Source: an uncultured Odoribacter sp.
GTDB taxonomy: Bacteria; Bacteroidota; Bacteroidia; Bacteroidales; Marinifilaceae
Reading direction: 5' to 3'
NCBI GenBank assembly: GCA_900544025.1
Contig: UQTM01000006.1
Coordinates: 1-64,000, forward strand
DNA: 64,000 bases
Shown in pieces: positions 44,366 to 52,760 of this stretch. Within the stretch, counting starts at the first letter, position 1, and every line of letters begins with the position of its first letter. The translations under genes and the position numbers were made by a program. Under the pieces are notes generated by a model. It searched no databases. It was not told the DNA's origin and worked only from the letters and a program-made list of their open reading frames with translations.

Positions 44366-44509
44366 CATTTAGAATGAACAAGTTCATCACCATAAACAAA
44401 ATTGAATTAGAAAAAAATTCCAAGATAAAAATTAAGTGTTGGCAATCTCCCGTGAATAGGATTTGAGGGGAAGAGGCTACCGGATTTATTTTCGGTAGCC
44501 TCTGTTTTT
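44366..44509 (+). ncRNA. Candidate small RNA bounded by a promoter-like sequence and an orphan terminator
   Basis: A strong intrinsic terminator (stem at 44473-44502) has no gene upstream of it on the plus strand; the nearest upstream gene is on the minus strand and starts at 44097. A promoter-like TTG (44329-44331) - 20 nt - TATTTTTA (44352-44359) lies before it. The span of about 145 nt contains no ORF of note, a TGAACAAGTTCA inverted repeat near its 5' end (44375-44386) and a CTCCC/GAGGGG pairing near the 3' end. No known sRNA family is recognised. Confidence 0.45.
44473..44509 (+). terminator. Orphan terminator ahead of the ketopantoate-reductase-like gene
   Basis: GAGGCTACCG (44473-44482) and CGGTAGCCTC (44493-44502) form a perfect 10-bp stem with a 10-nt loop, followed by TGTTTTT. 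The promoter of the next gene (44515-44545) starts after it, so it belongs to an upstream transcript. Confidence 0.88.
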
Positions 44510-44514
44510 ATCCG

Positions 44515-44545
44515 TTTGAATTTTCCGGCAAAAATTGTATTTTTG
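44515..44545 (+). promoter_or_regulatory. Promoter of the ketopantoate-reductase-like gene
   Basis: TTTG (44515-44518), a 19-nt spacer and TATTTTTG (44538-44545) match the Bacteroidetes consensus exactly. The ATG is at 44566. Confidence 0.8.
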
Positions 44546-44565
44546 ATACCGATAGAAATAAAGAC

Positions 44566-45483
44566 ATGATAAAAATCGCATTTTCCGGTATCGGAGGGGT
44601 AGGCGGCTACTATGGCGGCATGCTCGCAGCACATTACCGAAATTCGGATACCGTGGGTATATACTTCATTTCCAGAGGTAAAAATCTGGAAGAGATCCGG
44701 CAAAACGGCTTACGAATCCAAACCAAAGACGCTGTCACCGAAGCCTGCCCGGCAATAGTAACCGACCGTCCGGCGGACATCGGTGTGGTGGATTATTTGT
44801 TTTGTACCACCAAAAGCTACGATCTGGAAGCAAATATCGGGCAGCTTTCGCCCCTGATCGGCACACAGACTGTCGTCATCCCTCTATTGAACGGAGCCGA
44901 TATCACCGAGCGTTTACGCCGCATTCTTCCGCACAACACGGTTTGGTATGGTTGTGTGTACATCGGGGCACGGCTTGCCGCACCGGGACTGGTCACCAAA
45001 TTCACAGATCGAAGCCGCCTTTGGTTCGGCGATCCGGAAGGCGACCGCAACAGGCAACAGGCTTTGCTGCGACTTCTGACGGCTGCCGGGATAGACGCCC
45101 TCAACCCCGAAGATATCATCACCCGGATATGGCAAAAATTTTTCCTGATCTCCGTAGGAGCGACTCTCACGTCCTATTACAACCAAAGCATAGGCGAAAT
45201 ACTGCAACACCATCGTGAAGACTATCGTCTGCTGGGGGACGAACTGATGCAGGTAGCCCGGGCAAAAGGAATCGTTTTACCGGACGATATGGTGGAGAAA
45301 GTCGTGGCAGACCAGCAAAAAATGCCTTACGACGCAACGACCTCCATGCACACGGATTTCAGGAACGGGAAACAAACGGAACTCGATACGCTCACCGGAT
45401 ATGTGGTGCGTGCCGGACAAGAATACGGCATTCCCACTCCGGCTTACCACAAAATGTATGAAAAATTAAAACAACGCTCATGA
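44566..45483 (+). CDS. Ketopantoate reductase-like NAD(P)-dependent oxidoreductase (PanE/ApbA family)
   Basis: The product has 305 residues. The Rossmann fold starts at once with KIAFSGIGGVGGYYGGMLA (GxGxxG at 7-12). The C-terminal ApbA domain includes RIWQKFFLISVGATLTSYYNQSIGE, with the conserved Lys, and SMHTDFRNGKQTELDTLTGYVV near 260-282 with the substrate-contacting Ser/Asp/Glu positions. The family reduces 2-dehydropantoate to pantoate, though paralogues act on other 2-keto acids, so I leave the symbol blank. The stop overlaps the start of the phosphatase gene (ATGA), implying translational coupling. Confidence 0.9.
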   Translation: MIKIAFSGIGGVGGYYGGMLAAHYRNSDTVGIYFISRGKNLEEIRQNGLRIQTKDAVTEACPAIVTDRPADIGVVDYLFCTTKSYDLEANIGQLSPLIGTQTVVIPLLNGADITERLRRILPHNTVWYGCVYIGARLAAPGLVTKFTDRSRLWFGDPEGDRNRQQALLRLLTAAGIDALNPEDIITRIWQKFFLISVGATLTSYYNQSIGEILQHHREDYRLLGDELMQVARAKGIVLPDDMVEKVVADQQKMPYDATTSMHTDFRNGKQTELDTLTGYVVRAGQEYGIPTPAYHKMYEKLKQRS

Positions 45484-46136
45484 CCCGCTTAGTTATTTTC
45501 GACCTCGACGGTACATTGCTCGATACGATCGACGATCTCGCGATCAGCACCAATTATGCACTTCGCCAATTCGGATTCCCGGAGCATGCCCTCTCGGAAT
45601 ATCCGTATTTTGTGGGTAACGGTATCACGAAACTCATTGAACGGGCTCTGCCCCAGGACCGGCGGGACGAAGCCACGATAAACCGGATAAAACAAGAATT
45701 TGTGAAATATTACCAGCAGCACAAAACCGACCGGACTCGTCCTTACCAGGGGATTCCGTCGGTGCTGGAAGTACTTAACGAAAAAGGGATTCTGCTGGCC
45801 GTCGCTTCCAACAAATATCATCAGGGAACCGATGAACTGGTCCGCCATTATTTCGGCTCATCGCTGTTCAAAGTAATAGCCGGGCAAAAAGAAGGGATTC
45901 CGGTAAAACCCGATCCCGCTGTGATTCGGTATATTTTATCGCAAACAGGCGTATCCAACACCGAAACCCTTTATGTCGGCGATTCCGGGGTAGATATGCA
46001 AACGGCAATCCATAGCGGTGTCACTTCCATAGGTGTGACCTGGGGCTTCCGCCCCCGCCGGGAACTGGAAGAAAACGGAGCCAACCACATCGCCGAACGT
46101 CCGTACGATATATTGAATTTCATTCAAACACGTTAA
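45480..46136 (+). CDS. gph: HAD-superfamily hydrolase, phosphoglycolate phosphatase-like
   Basis: The product has 218 residues. Motif I is VIFDLDGTLLDT with nucleophile Asp8 and Asp10, motif II is VASNKYHQG near 104-112, and motifs III/IV are PVKPDPAVI and YVGDSGVDMQTA. A helical cap lies between motif I and II. It resembles Gph phosphatases that clear 2-phosphoglycolate and similar phosphate esters. It overlaps the preceding reductase gene by 4 nt. Substrate specificity is inferred from overall similarity only. Confidence 0.88.
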   Translation: MTRLVIFDLDGTLLDTIDDLAISTNYALRQFGFPEHALSEYPYFVGNGITKLIERALPQDRRDEATINRIKQEFVKYYQQHKTDRTRPYQGIPSVLEVLNEKGILLAVASNKYHQGTDELVRHYFGSSLFKVIAGQKEGIPVKPDPAVIRYILSQTGVSNTETLYVGDSGVDMQTAIHSGVTSIGVTWGFRPRRELEENGANHIAERPYDILNFIQTR

Positions 46137-46147
46137 TCCTTATTCCC

Positions 46148-46726
46148 ATGAAACTTTTTTTGCTGGCAACTGCCATACTCTTCTGTTCCTGCTTCACTTT
46201 CGGCCAGCAGGAAAACCGTTCCATACAAGGACAAAAACTCACCTTTTCGATAACCGATACCCTGATGGACGATGTACAACAACGGATATTATCCATTTAC
46301 GCATCGGGAAAAGAAAAGCCGCTTTTCACAGCAAATTTGGAAAACATACAGAAAGAGTGTAACAGCGAAACGGTCATGATCGGCGATTACGAGGCGACGG
46401 ACAGCACGCTCATATTATACCGCTATTGGGCAAAGGCAGGCTATGCCCCCTCTTTTCCTTATGGAGCCGGACAGCAAACCTATAAGATCGGCGCAAACGG
46501 ACAACTGTCCCTGTCCGAGAACCTGTTATTTCTTGAATTCGAACAATCCGACGAAGAACTGTGGAAAAATTATCTCACAGGCATACCCAACGAGCATCTG
46601 CTAAAAGGGAAAGAAGGCGAGGCATTCATGGACAAAGTGCGTAACCGCCTGTTCGACGATTGGTATTCCCTGACCTCCGACTGGAACGAACGTTTCGGAA
46701 ATAGCGGATTTGGATTTAAGAAATAA
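46148..46726 (+). CDS. Hypothetical exported protein
   Basis: The product has 192 residues. MKLFLLATAILFCSCFTFGQ is a signal peptide; the Cys residues at 13 and 15 (FCSCFTFG) might make it a lipoprotein, but the signal-peptidase I reading is more natural. The mature part has no family I recognise; it is rich in charged residues and ends in WNERFGNSGFGFKK. It follows gph by 11 nt and ends 6 nt before the convergent superoxide dismutase gene. Confidence 0.8.
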   Translation: MKLFLLATAILFCSCFTFGQQENRSIQGQKLTFSITDTLMDDVQQRILSIYASGKEKPLFTANLENIQKECNSETVMIGDYEATDSTLILYRYWAKAGYAPSFPYGAGQQTYKIGANGQLSLSENLLFLEFEQSDEELWKNYLTGIPNEHLLKGKEGEAFMDKVRNRLFDDWYSLTSDWNERFGNSGFGFKK

Positions 46727-46732
46727 GCAATC

Positions 46733-47425
46733 TTATTTCCCGGTGGATTTATAACGACTTTCCACCTTCCCCCAATCGATAATGCTCCAAAGTTGTTTCA
46801 GGTGGTCGGCTCGCCGGTTCCGGTAATCCAGATAATAAGCATGTTCCCAGACATCCACTCCCAGCAGGGGTATATATCCTTTGGTCAGCGGATTCCCCGC
46901 ATTGCTCTCCGCCATAATCACCAGCCCGCCCTGCGGAGTTTGAGCCAGCCATGCCCAACCCGATCCGAAAATTCCGTTAGCCGCTTTTTCAAACGCCTGC
47001 TTAAAAGCATCCGGCGATCCCCATTCCTTCTCTATCGCTTTCAATAAAGCCCCGGAAGGCTGCCGCTTCGCCCGGGAAGAAAATGTATTGAAATAAATAT
47101 CGTGATTCAGGGCCTGAGCGGCATTATTGAACACCGCCCCGGAAGAATAAGCGACAATATCGGGCAAAGAGGCCTGCTCGAACGGAGTGCCGGCAATCAG
47201 CCTGTTCAGGTTATCGATATATCCCTGAAAATGTTTACCATAATGCAAATTCATCGTTTCCGCCCCGATAACAGGAGCGAGCGCATCGGCCGGATAGGGC
47301 ATAGGCGGCAGTACAAACATCCCTTCGGCATTCCGTTTCACGGTCGTTTCTATCGTTTGGGCATTTGCGCTCCAAACCATTCCCAGCAATAACAATCCGG
47401 CAAATAATATTTCTTTGTATTTCAT
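46733..47425 (-). CDS. Exported iron/manganese superoxide dismutase
   Basis: The product has 230 residues and, unusually for this cytoplasmic family, a signal peptide (MKYKEILFAGLLLLGMVWSANAQ). The SOD fold follows with all metal ligands present: His in LHYGKHFQGY, His in AQALNHDIYF, and Asp and His in LGVDVWEHAYYLDY. The typical W-rich site NHxFYW reads NHDIYFNTF here. It dismutates superoxide, here outside the cytoplasm. Located 120 nt downstream of map on the same strand. Metal preference cannot be read safely, so I give no symbol. Confidence 0.92.
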   Translation of the reverse strand: MKYKEILFAGLLLLGMVWSANAQTIETTVKRNAEGMFVLPPMPYPADALAPVIGAETMNLHYGKHFQGYIDNLNRLIAGTPFEQASLPDIVAYSSGAVFNNAAQALNHDIYFNTFSSRAKRQPSGALLKAIEKEWGSPDAFKQAFEKAANGIFGSGWAWLAQTPQGGLVIMAESNAGNPLTKGYIPLLGVDVWEHAYYLDYRNRRADHLKQLWSIIDWGKVESRYKSTGK

Positions 47426-47545
47426 GATTTTTCTATTTTATGTTCTATCATGGGATACGAAAAATCCTGCCGGAAAGTTCCGGCCCGGCAAACCTTCATC
47501 CCACCGTTGGCCCGCCCCTCCGTCTCCGGAATAAAAACAGTACCG

Positions 47546-48406
47546 TCAATGAGTCAAAACCTCCGTTCCGGTCTCTGTGATCAAAACCGTATATTCCCAT
47601 TGTGCCGAGAGCTGTCCGTCGTCTGTAAGGACAGTCCAACCGTTCTCTTCGTCGATATAAATTCTTCGTTTTCCCAAATTGATCATCGGTTCTATCGTAA
47701 AAACCATACCGGGCACCAGCAGTATCCCCGTTCCGGGACGTCCCACATGGCTTACAAAAGGCTCTTCGTGAAACTTCAGCCCCACACCATGTCCTCCGAA
47801 CTCCCTTACCACCGAATAACCGTTTTTTTCGGCATGCGCCTGCACCGCAGCTCCCACATCCCCCAGGCAACCCCAGGGTTTTGCCGCCTTCAGGCCCAAA
47901 TCCAGACATTCGTGTGCCACTTCCACCAACCGTTTGGCTTCAGGGGCGACCTCTCCGATCATAAACATCCGGGAAGCGTCCGAAAAATAACCGTCCAATA
48001 TTGTAGATACATCCACATTCACAATATCTCCCCGGCGAAGCACTGTCTGCTCGCTGGGAATGCCGTGGCACACCTCGTCATTGACCGAAGTGCAGACACT
48101 CTTAGGAAACCCCTCGAAATTCAGGGGAGCGGGAATAGCACCGTGAGCCACCGTATAATTATAAACCAGCTTATCGATCTCCTCTGTCGTCATCCCTTCG
48201 TGAATATGACCGGCCACCAGATCGAGCACCGCCGTATTGATGGCAGAACTGCGCCGGATCCCCTCGATTTGCTCCGGTGTCTTGAGCAATTTACGCGAAG
48301 GCACATGAAAACCTCTCGACTTAAAAGATTGCATCTTTTGTTCGATAGCCGACAGCTCCCCGCCTGTTCCCTCCTGCCCGCTCTTGTCTTTTTTAATCCA
48401 TTTCAT
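47546..48406 (-). CDS. map: Type I methionine aminopeptidase
   Basis: The product has 286 residues, longer than the usual 250 because of a charged N-terminal extension (MKWIKKDKSGQEGTGGELSA...). The five metal ligands are visible: Asp in NVDVSTILDGYFSD and its second Asp, His in GGHGVGLKFHEEP, Glu in FTIEPMINLG and Glu in QWEYTVLIT. It removes the initiator methionine from new proteins. It stands alone on the minus strand, away from the ribosomal-protein operon where map is often found, and may be a second copy. Confidence 0.95.
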   Translation of the reverse strand: MKWIKKDKSGQEGTGGELSAIEQKMQSFKSRGFHVPSRKLLKTPEQIEGIRRSSAINTAVLDLVAGHIHEGMTTEEIDKLVYNYTVAHGAIPAPLNFEGFPKSVCTSVNDEVCHGIPSEQTVLRRGDIVNVDVSTILDGYFSDASRMFMIGEVAPEAKRLVEVAHECLDLGLKAAKPWGCLGDVGAAVQAHAEKNGYSVVREFGGHGVGLKFHEEPFVSHVGRPGTGILLVPGMVFTIEPMINLGKRRIYIDEENGWTVLTDDGQLSAQWEYTVLITETGTEVLTH

Positions 48407-48554
48407 TACACAAAAATTAAAGACCGGGAAAACTACATTCCCGGTTAAACAGTCGAAAGTTACACATTATATCAATTTAGAAATAGATTTTTCCACAAAT
48501 AATCTATATTTTCGCATAGAAATATAGTTGTGTTAAAATATTCAAACGTTATAA

Positions 48555-51500
48555 ATGAATCTATACCCAAAAATCAGCTGGAAAAAACTTCAAGAACTTC
48601 ATAAATTAGCACAATGGGGTTGGTGGAAAGCAAATTTTCATACCCAAACTTATCTATTTTCCGACGATATCACCGAATTGCTTAACTTAGATTCAGATAC
48701 CATAGGATTCGAGGATTTTGCACAACTTATTCCGGAACATTTCCGGGACCGGATTTATTCAAAATCCCCGATTTCCCATACGCAGGACATTTACGAACAG
48801 ATCTATCCCATCCAGACCATATATGGAGAAATATGGGTACATTCCCGGTTAGGACAAAAAGAACAGGATGAAAACGGGCACCTGATCGGCTGGGGCTATT
48901 TACAGGCAATCAATCATACCCAGCAATTTTCTCAGGAAAAACAACAACAGCAACTCAACGAATTGCTCGCCCGGCAAAATAGCATTTCGCGCTCTTTGCT
49001 TTCATTTCTAAAAACGGAAGACCCCAGCCGGGAAATCAATAACATCTTAAAAGATATCCTGCTTCAATTCAACGGTAGCCGCGCCTATATTTTCGAATAT
49101 GATTTCGAACAGCAACTGCAAACCTGCACATACGAAGTATTGGCTCAAGGCGTATCCGCCGAAAAAGATAACTTACAGCGTTTCCCCATCGACAGTACCC
49201 CCTGGTGGACGCTCCAGATACAAACTTACACTCCTATCGTATTGTTCAACCTCGACGAACTTCCTCCGGAAGCCGCCATCGAAAAAGAGGTTTTAGGCAG
49301 GCAAGGGATCAAATCGATCCTGGTTGTCCCTATGATCGCAAAAGACCGGGTGGGAGGTTATCTCGGTGTCGATATCACCGATGAACATCACACCTGGACA
49401 AACGAAGATTATCAGTGGCTCTCTGCAATGAGCAACATCACCAGCATTTGCATCGAACTACAAAAATCGGAACAGATTGCCCGCAAGGAAAGGGAATATT
49501 TCAAAAATCTTTACCAGCACATGCCCTTAGGCTATGTCCGGTTAAAGCTTCTTTACGATCAGGAAAGACAGCCCTACGATTATATCTTTCTGGATATCAA
49601 CCCTGCTTTCGAGCAAATCACCGGCTTCCCCCTCGCCGATTTCATCAATAAAACAGCGAGGGAAATGAACATTCCTCTGGATATGCTGCAAAAACAACTG
49701 CAGGATATGTGGACGGTGCAATCCGAACAAACCACATCGCAGGCTACTTACAAATTGCCCACACAGCAAAAATACCTGCGAATGATCACCTACAGCCTCG
49801 ACCCGAACGAAATAACGGTTATTTTCTCGGACATGACCGACATCGTAAAGGCACACGAAGCATTAGACCGCAGTGAAAAAACGCTAAGGAACATCTATAA
49901 AAATATTCCCGTCGGGATCGAGATTTACGATAAAGAGGGATACCTGCGGGATATGAACGACAAAGACGTTGAAATCTTCGGCTTACAGGATAAAAGTTGG
50001 GGACTGGGAGTCAATATTTTCGACAATCCCAACATTCCCAACGAAATAAAACAGAAAATCAAGAACAGGGAAAATGTCGATTTTGAATTAAAGTACGATT
50101 TTTCCGATATTCAAGGGTATTACCGCACCCAGGAAAAAGGAGTGAAAGATCTGATCGTCAAACTGACCGCTCTCTACGATTCCAATAACGAACTGGAAAA
50201 TTACCTGCTGTTACTGATCGACAACACGGAAACCACCACGGCATATAGTAAGATCAAAGAGTTTGAAAGCTTTTTTTCAGTTATTTCCGAATTTGCCAAA
50301 GTCGGTTATTTCAAATGGAACATAGGTACAAAAACCGGATTCGCCCTCGAACAATGGTATAAAAACTGGGGAGAAACCGAAAATACCTCTTTAGAGGAAA
50401 TCATAAACCATCATCCCCACATACACCCTGACGACCGTTATAAAATCGATGAATATTACGGCAACTTGTCGAAAGGAATACTGGATAACTTCAAGGAAGA
50501 AGTGCGGATAGACAACGGACGGGGCGGCTGGAATTGGATCCGGTGCTATGTCGCCGTAAAGGAATACGATCCCAAAACCCGGAACATCGAAATCATCGGG
50601 GTAAACATCGACATCACCGAGTTGAAAGAAGTGGAAGCCCAATTGATCGAAGCCAAAGAAAAAGCAGAAACGCTCGACAAACTAAAATCGGCATTCCTCG
50701 CCAATATGAGCCACGAAATCCGTACCCCGCTGAATGCAATAGTCGGATTTTCGAACTTATTGTCGGAAACCGAAAATCAGGAAGAGAAAAAACAATACAT
50801 CACGATCATTGAAAAAAACAGCGACCTGTTGCTGCAATTGATCTCCGATGTGCTCGACCTCTCGAAGATAGAAGCCGGAACGCTGGATATCATATACAGC
50901 GATGTCGATGTAAACGGGCTTTGCCGGGAAATCGTCCGTTCGCTGGAAATGAAACCGGCAAAAGGGGTCACGCTGGAATTTGAAAACCATTTACCGGAAT
51001 GTAAAATGAGAGGCGACCGCAACCGGTTATTACAGATCATCACCAATTTCATCAACAACGCAATAAAATTCACCTCGTCGGGCTTTATCCGGCTCGGCTA
51101 CAACCTGCAAGGCAATACGATCGAATTTTACGTCAGCGATACCGGAATAGGCATTTCCCCGAAGCATGCAGAGCAAATATTCGACCGTTTTGTAAAACTG
51201 AACAGCTTTATCCACGGCACCGGACTGGGACTATCTATCTGTAAAAGCATGGTCGAGCAAATGGGAGGGAAAATCGGCGTAGAATCGGAAGAAGGCAAAG
51301 GCTCCCGGTTTTGGTTCGAACTGCCTTTCACTCCGGTCAGCGGAAAAGAAAAAACATCCCCTGTTCCGGCACATTTAAGCCAGGGCACATTAAAAAATAC
51401 AAACAAACCGGTTATTTTGGTAGCCGAAGACACAGAAAGCAATTTTATCCTGACCTCCACCATTCTCAGACAGGACTACACGATCCTTTGGGCACATAAC

Positions 51501-51773
51501 GGAAAAGAAGCGATAGAATTATTCCGGGCAAACCATCCTGCTTTAATCCTCATGGACATTCGTATGCCGGAAATGGACGGACTGGAAGCTACCCGCAATA
51601 TCCGAAAAGCCGATCCGGACATTCCGATTGTCGCCCTGACCGCTTTTGCATTCGACAGCGACAAACACAAAGCCCTCGAAGCCGGATGCAACGATTATCT
51701 TTCAAAACCGATCCAGGCGGCAACCCTAAAAGAAAAAATCAGGGAACTGTTAGCCCAAAGCCCCGGCTTATAA
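48555..51773 (+). CDS. Hybrid sensor histidine kinase with PAS and GAF domains and C-terminal receiver
   Basis: The 1072-residue product has no membrane segments. Order: PAS-like (about 12-125), coiled linker, GAF (about 145-310), PAS (about 320-435), PAS of the NIFDNPNIP type (about 440-565), PAS (about 570-690), HisKA with SHEIRTPLN (His720), HATPase (NFINNAIKFT, DTGIGI, GTGLGLSI) and receiver (about 950-1065, phospho-acceptor Asp1001 in LMDIRMPEMDG). No output domain. The stop overlaps the end of the convergent DUF2156 gene by 6 nt. Its upstream region is divergent with map. Confidence 0.95.
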   Translation: MNLYPKISWKKLQELHKLAQWGWWKANFHTQTYLFSDDITELLNLDSDTIGFEDFAQLIPEHFRDRIYSKSPISHTQDIYEQIYPIQTIYGEIWVHSRLGQKEQDENGHLIGWGYLQAINHTQQFSQEKQQQQLNELLARQNSISRSLLSFLKTEDPSREINNILKDILLQFNGSRAYIFEYDFEQQLQTCTYEVLAQGVSAEKDNLQRFPIDSTPWWTLQIQTYTPIVLFNLDELPPEAAIEKEVLGRQGIKSILVVPMIAKDRVGGYLGVDITDEHHTWTNEDYQWLSAMSNITSICIELQKSEQIARKEREYFKNLYQHMPLGYVRLKLLYDQERQPYDYIFLDINPAFEQITGFPLADFINKTAREMNIPLDMLQKQLQDMWTVQSEQTTSQATYKLPTQQKYLRMITYSLDPNEITVIFSDMTDIVKAHEALDRSEKTLRNIYKNIPVGIEIYDKEGYLRDMNDKDVEIFGLQDKSWGLGVNIFDNPNIPNEIKQKIKNRENVDFELKYDFSDIQGYYRTQEKGVKDLIVKLTALYDSNNELENYLLLLIDNTETTTAYSKIKEFESFFSVISEFAKVGYFKWNIGTKTGFALEQWYKNWGETENTSLEEIINHHPHIHPDDRYKIDEYYGNLSKGILDNFKEEVRIDNGRGGWNWIRCYVAVKEYDPKTRNIEIIGVNIDITELKEVEAQLIEAKEKAETLDKLKSAFLANMSHEIRTPLNAIVGFSNLLSETENQEEKKQYITIIEKNSDLLLQLISDVLDLSKIEAGTLDIIYSDVDVNGLCREIVRSLEMKPAKGVTLEFENHLPECKMRGDRNRLLQIITNFINNAIKFTSSGFIRLGYNLQGNTIEFYVSDTGIGISPKHAEQIFDRFVKLNSFIHGTGLGLSICKSMVEQMGGKIGVESEEGKGSRFWFELPFTPVSGKEKTSPVPAHLSQGTLKNTNKPVILVAEDTESNFILTSTILRQDYTILWAHNGKEAIELFRANHPALILMDIRMPEMDGLEATRNIRKADPDIPIVALTAFAFDSDKHKALEAGCNDYLSKPIQAATLKEKIRELLAQSPGL

Positions 51774-52676
51774 GCTCAAAAGCTCGGGCGGACATACAGC
51801 AAGCCCTTTTTCCAGCAAACGCACAGGGCGATAAGACATTTTGGCCTTGCGCAAACCGGGCAAGCCTAAATCTTCTTCCCGGTTCAGATATACGAATTTT
51901 TCAGGAAGATATTGGGCAAACTCCTGATTAATGGCATTATAAGCTCCTTCAAATTCCCCAAGAGCCTTTTCGGCATGCACGCAAAATGTGTCGTAATTCA
52001 CCGGAGCACCGAAAGTGAAAGCCACCATCCTACCCTCCACCCACAAAGACCCGCCGGTTACATCCAATTCCCGAAATCGCTCCAAAGCATAAGTCAGCGC
52101 CTGCCGTTCCTGCTTCAATCCCTCGTCTTCCCCACAACGCCTTTCTCCGCACCATTCATCATAAAGCCTCAAACAATCCGGCACCATTTCCGCCGTCAGC
52201 GGAATAAAACGAAAATCATAACGCTTTTTAAACTTGTTCACGTGATTCCGTTTGGTCTGGTAATCCTTTCCTTTCAACTCTGCCAAATCCTTTCGCAGAT
52301 ACAAATAATCGAAATGATCCCGGTTTTCCTTGTATTCGAACACCTCCGGAAAGACCTTATCCAACAATTCCCTCAATTCGGGCACAATTCCATAGAAATA
52401 CAAAGGCAAACCTTCTTCCACAGCCTGACGGGCAAGCTGCCGGACGACTTCCTCCGCCCGAACCCCTCCGCCCGGTATCGTATATACGGTACGGGCACTG
52501 TCAAAACAAAAACGCAGCACCGGCAATCCATCGACGACGGCAAAACTACTGCAAGTCAGAAACTGCCAGCTACACAAATTAACAATGGAAAGATTGGCAT
52601 CCCGCCGTTCGCCGGGAAAGAAATAAGAGGTCAAAAGTTCCTTATCCCGAGGCGTTACCGGTTTAAATTCGATCAT
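51768..52676 (-). CDS. DUF2156 (phosphatidylglycerol lysyltransferase C-terminal-like) protein
   Basis: The product has 302 residues and no membrane segments. It matches the soluble DUF2156 family, a tandem GNAT-like fold related to the transferase domain of MprF and FemX: FDYLYLRKDLAELKGKDYQTKRNHVNKFKKRY near 122-153 and SLWVEGRMVAFTFGAPVNYDTFCVHAEKA near 210-240 are typical. In MprF such a domain moves an aminoacyl group from tRNA to lipid; without the flippase part the substrate is unknown. It is downstream of the MATE gene by 84 nt on the same strand. Confidence 0.88.
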   Translation of the reverse strand: MIEFKPVTPRDKELLTSYFFPGERRDANLSIVNLCSWQFLTCSSFAVVDGLPVLRFCFDSARTVYTIPGGGVRAEEVVRQLARQAVEEGLPLYFYGIVPELRELLDKVFPEVFEYKENRDHFDYLYLRKDLAELKGKDYQTKRNHVNKFKKRYDFRFIPLTAEMVPDCLRLYDEWCGERRCGEDEGLKQERQALTYALERFRELDVTGGSLWVEGRMVAFTFGAPVNYDTFCVHAEKALGEFEGAYNAINQEFAQYLPEKFVYLNREEDLGLPGLRKAKMSYRPVRLLEKGLAVCPPELLSL

Positions 52677-52760
52677 AATCTGAAAATTTAATTCTTGACT
52701 TATCTACGAAAACTCAGGGAAAAAGATTTCTCCCCACGCTACGCTTTTCACGCTATATTT

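Noticed and set aside
44375..44386. TGAACAAGTTCA as a second site for the TetR regulator at 27201
   Set aside because: The half-sites match those at 27872-27885, but the spacer is 2 bp instead of 4, which changes the helical phase; binding by the same protein is unlikely.
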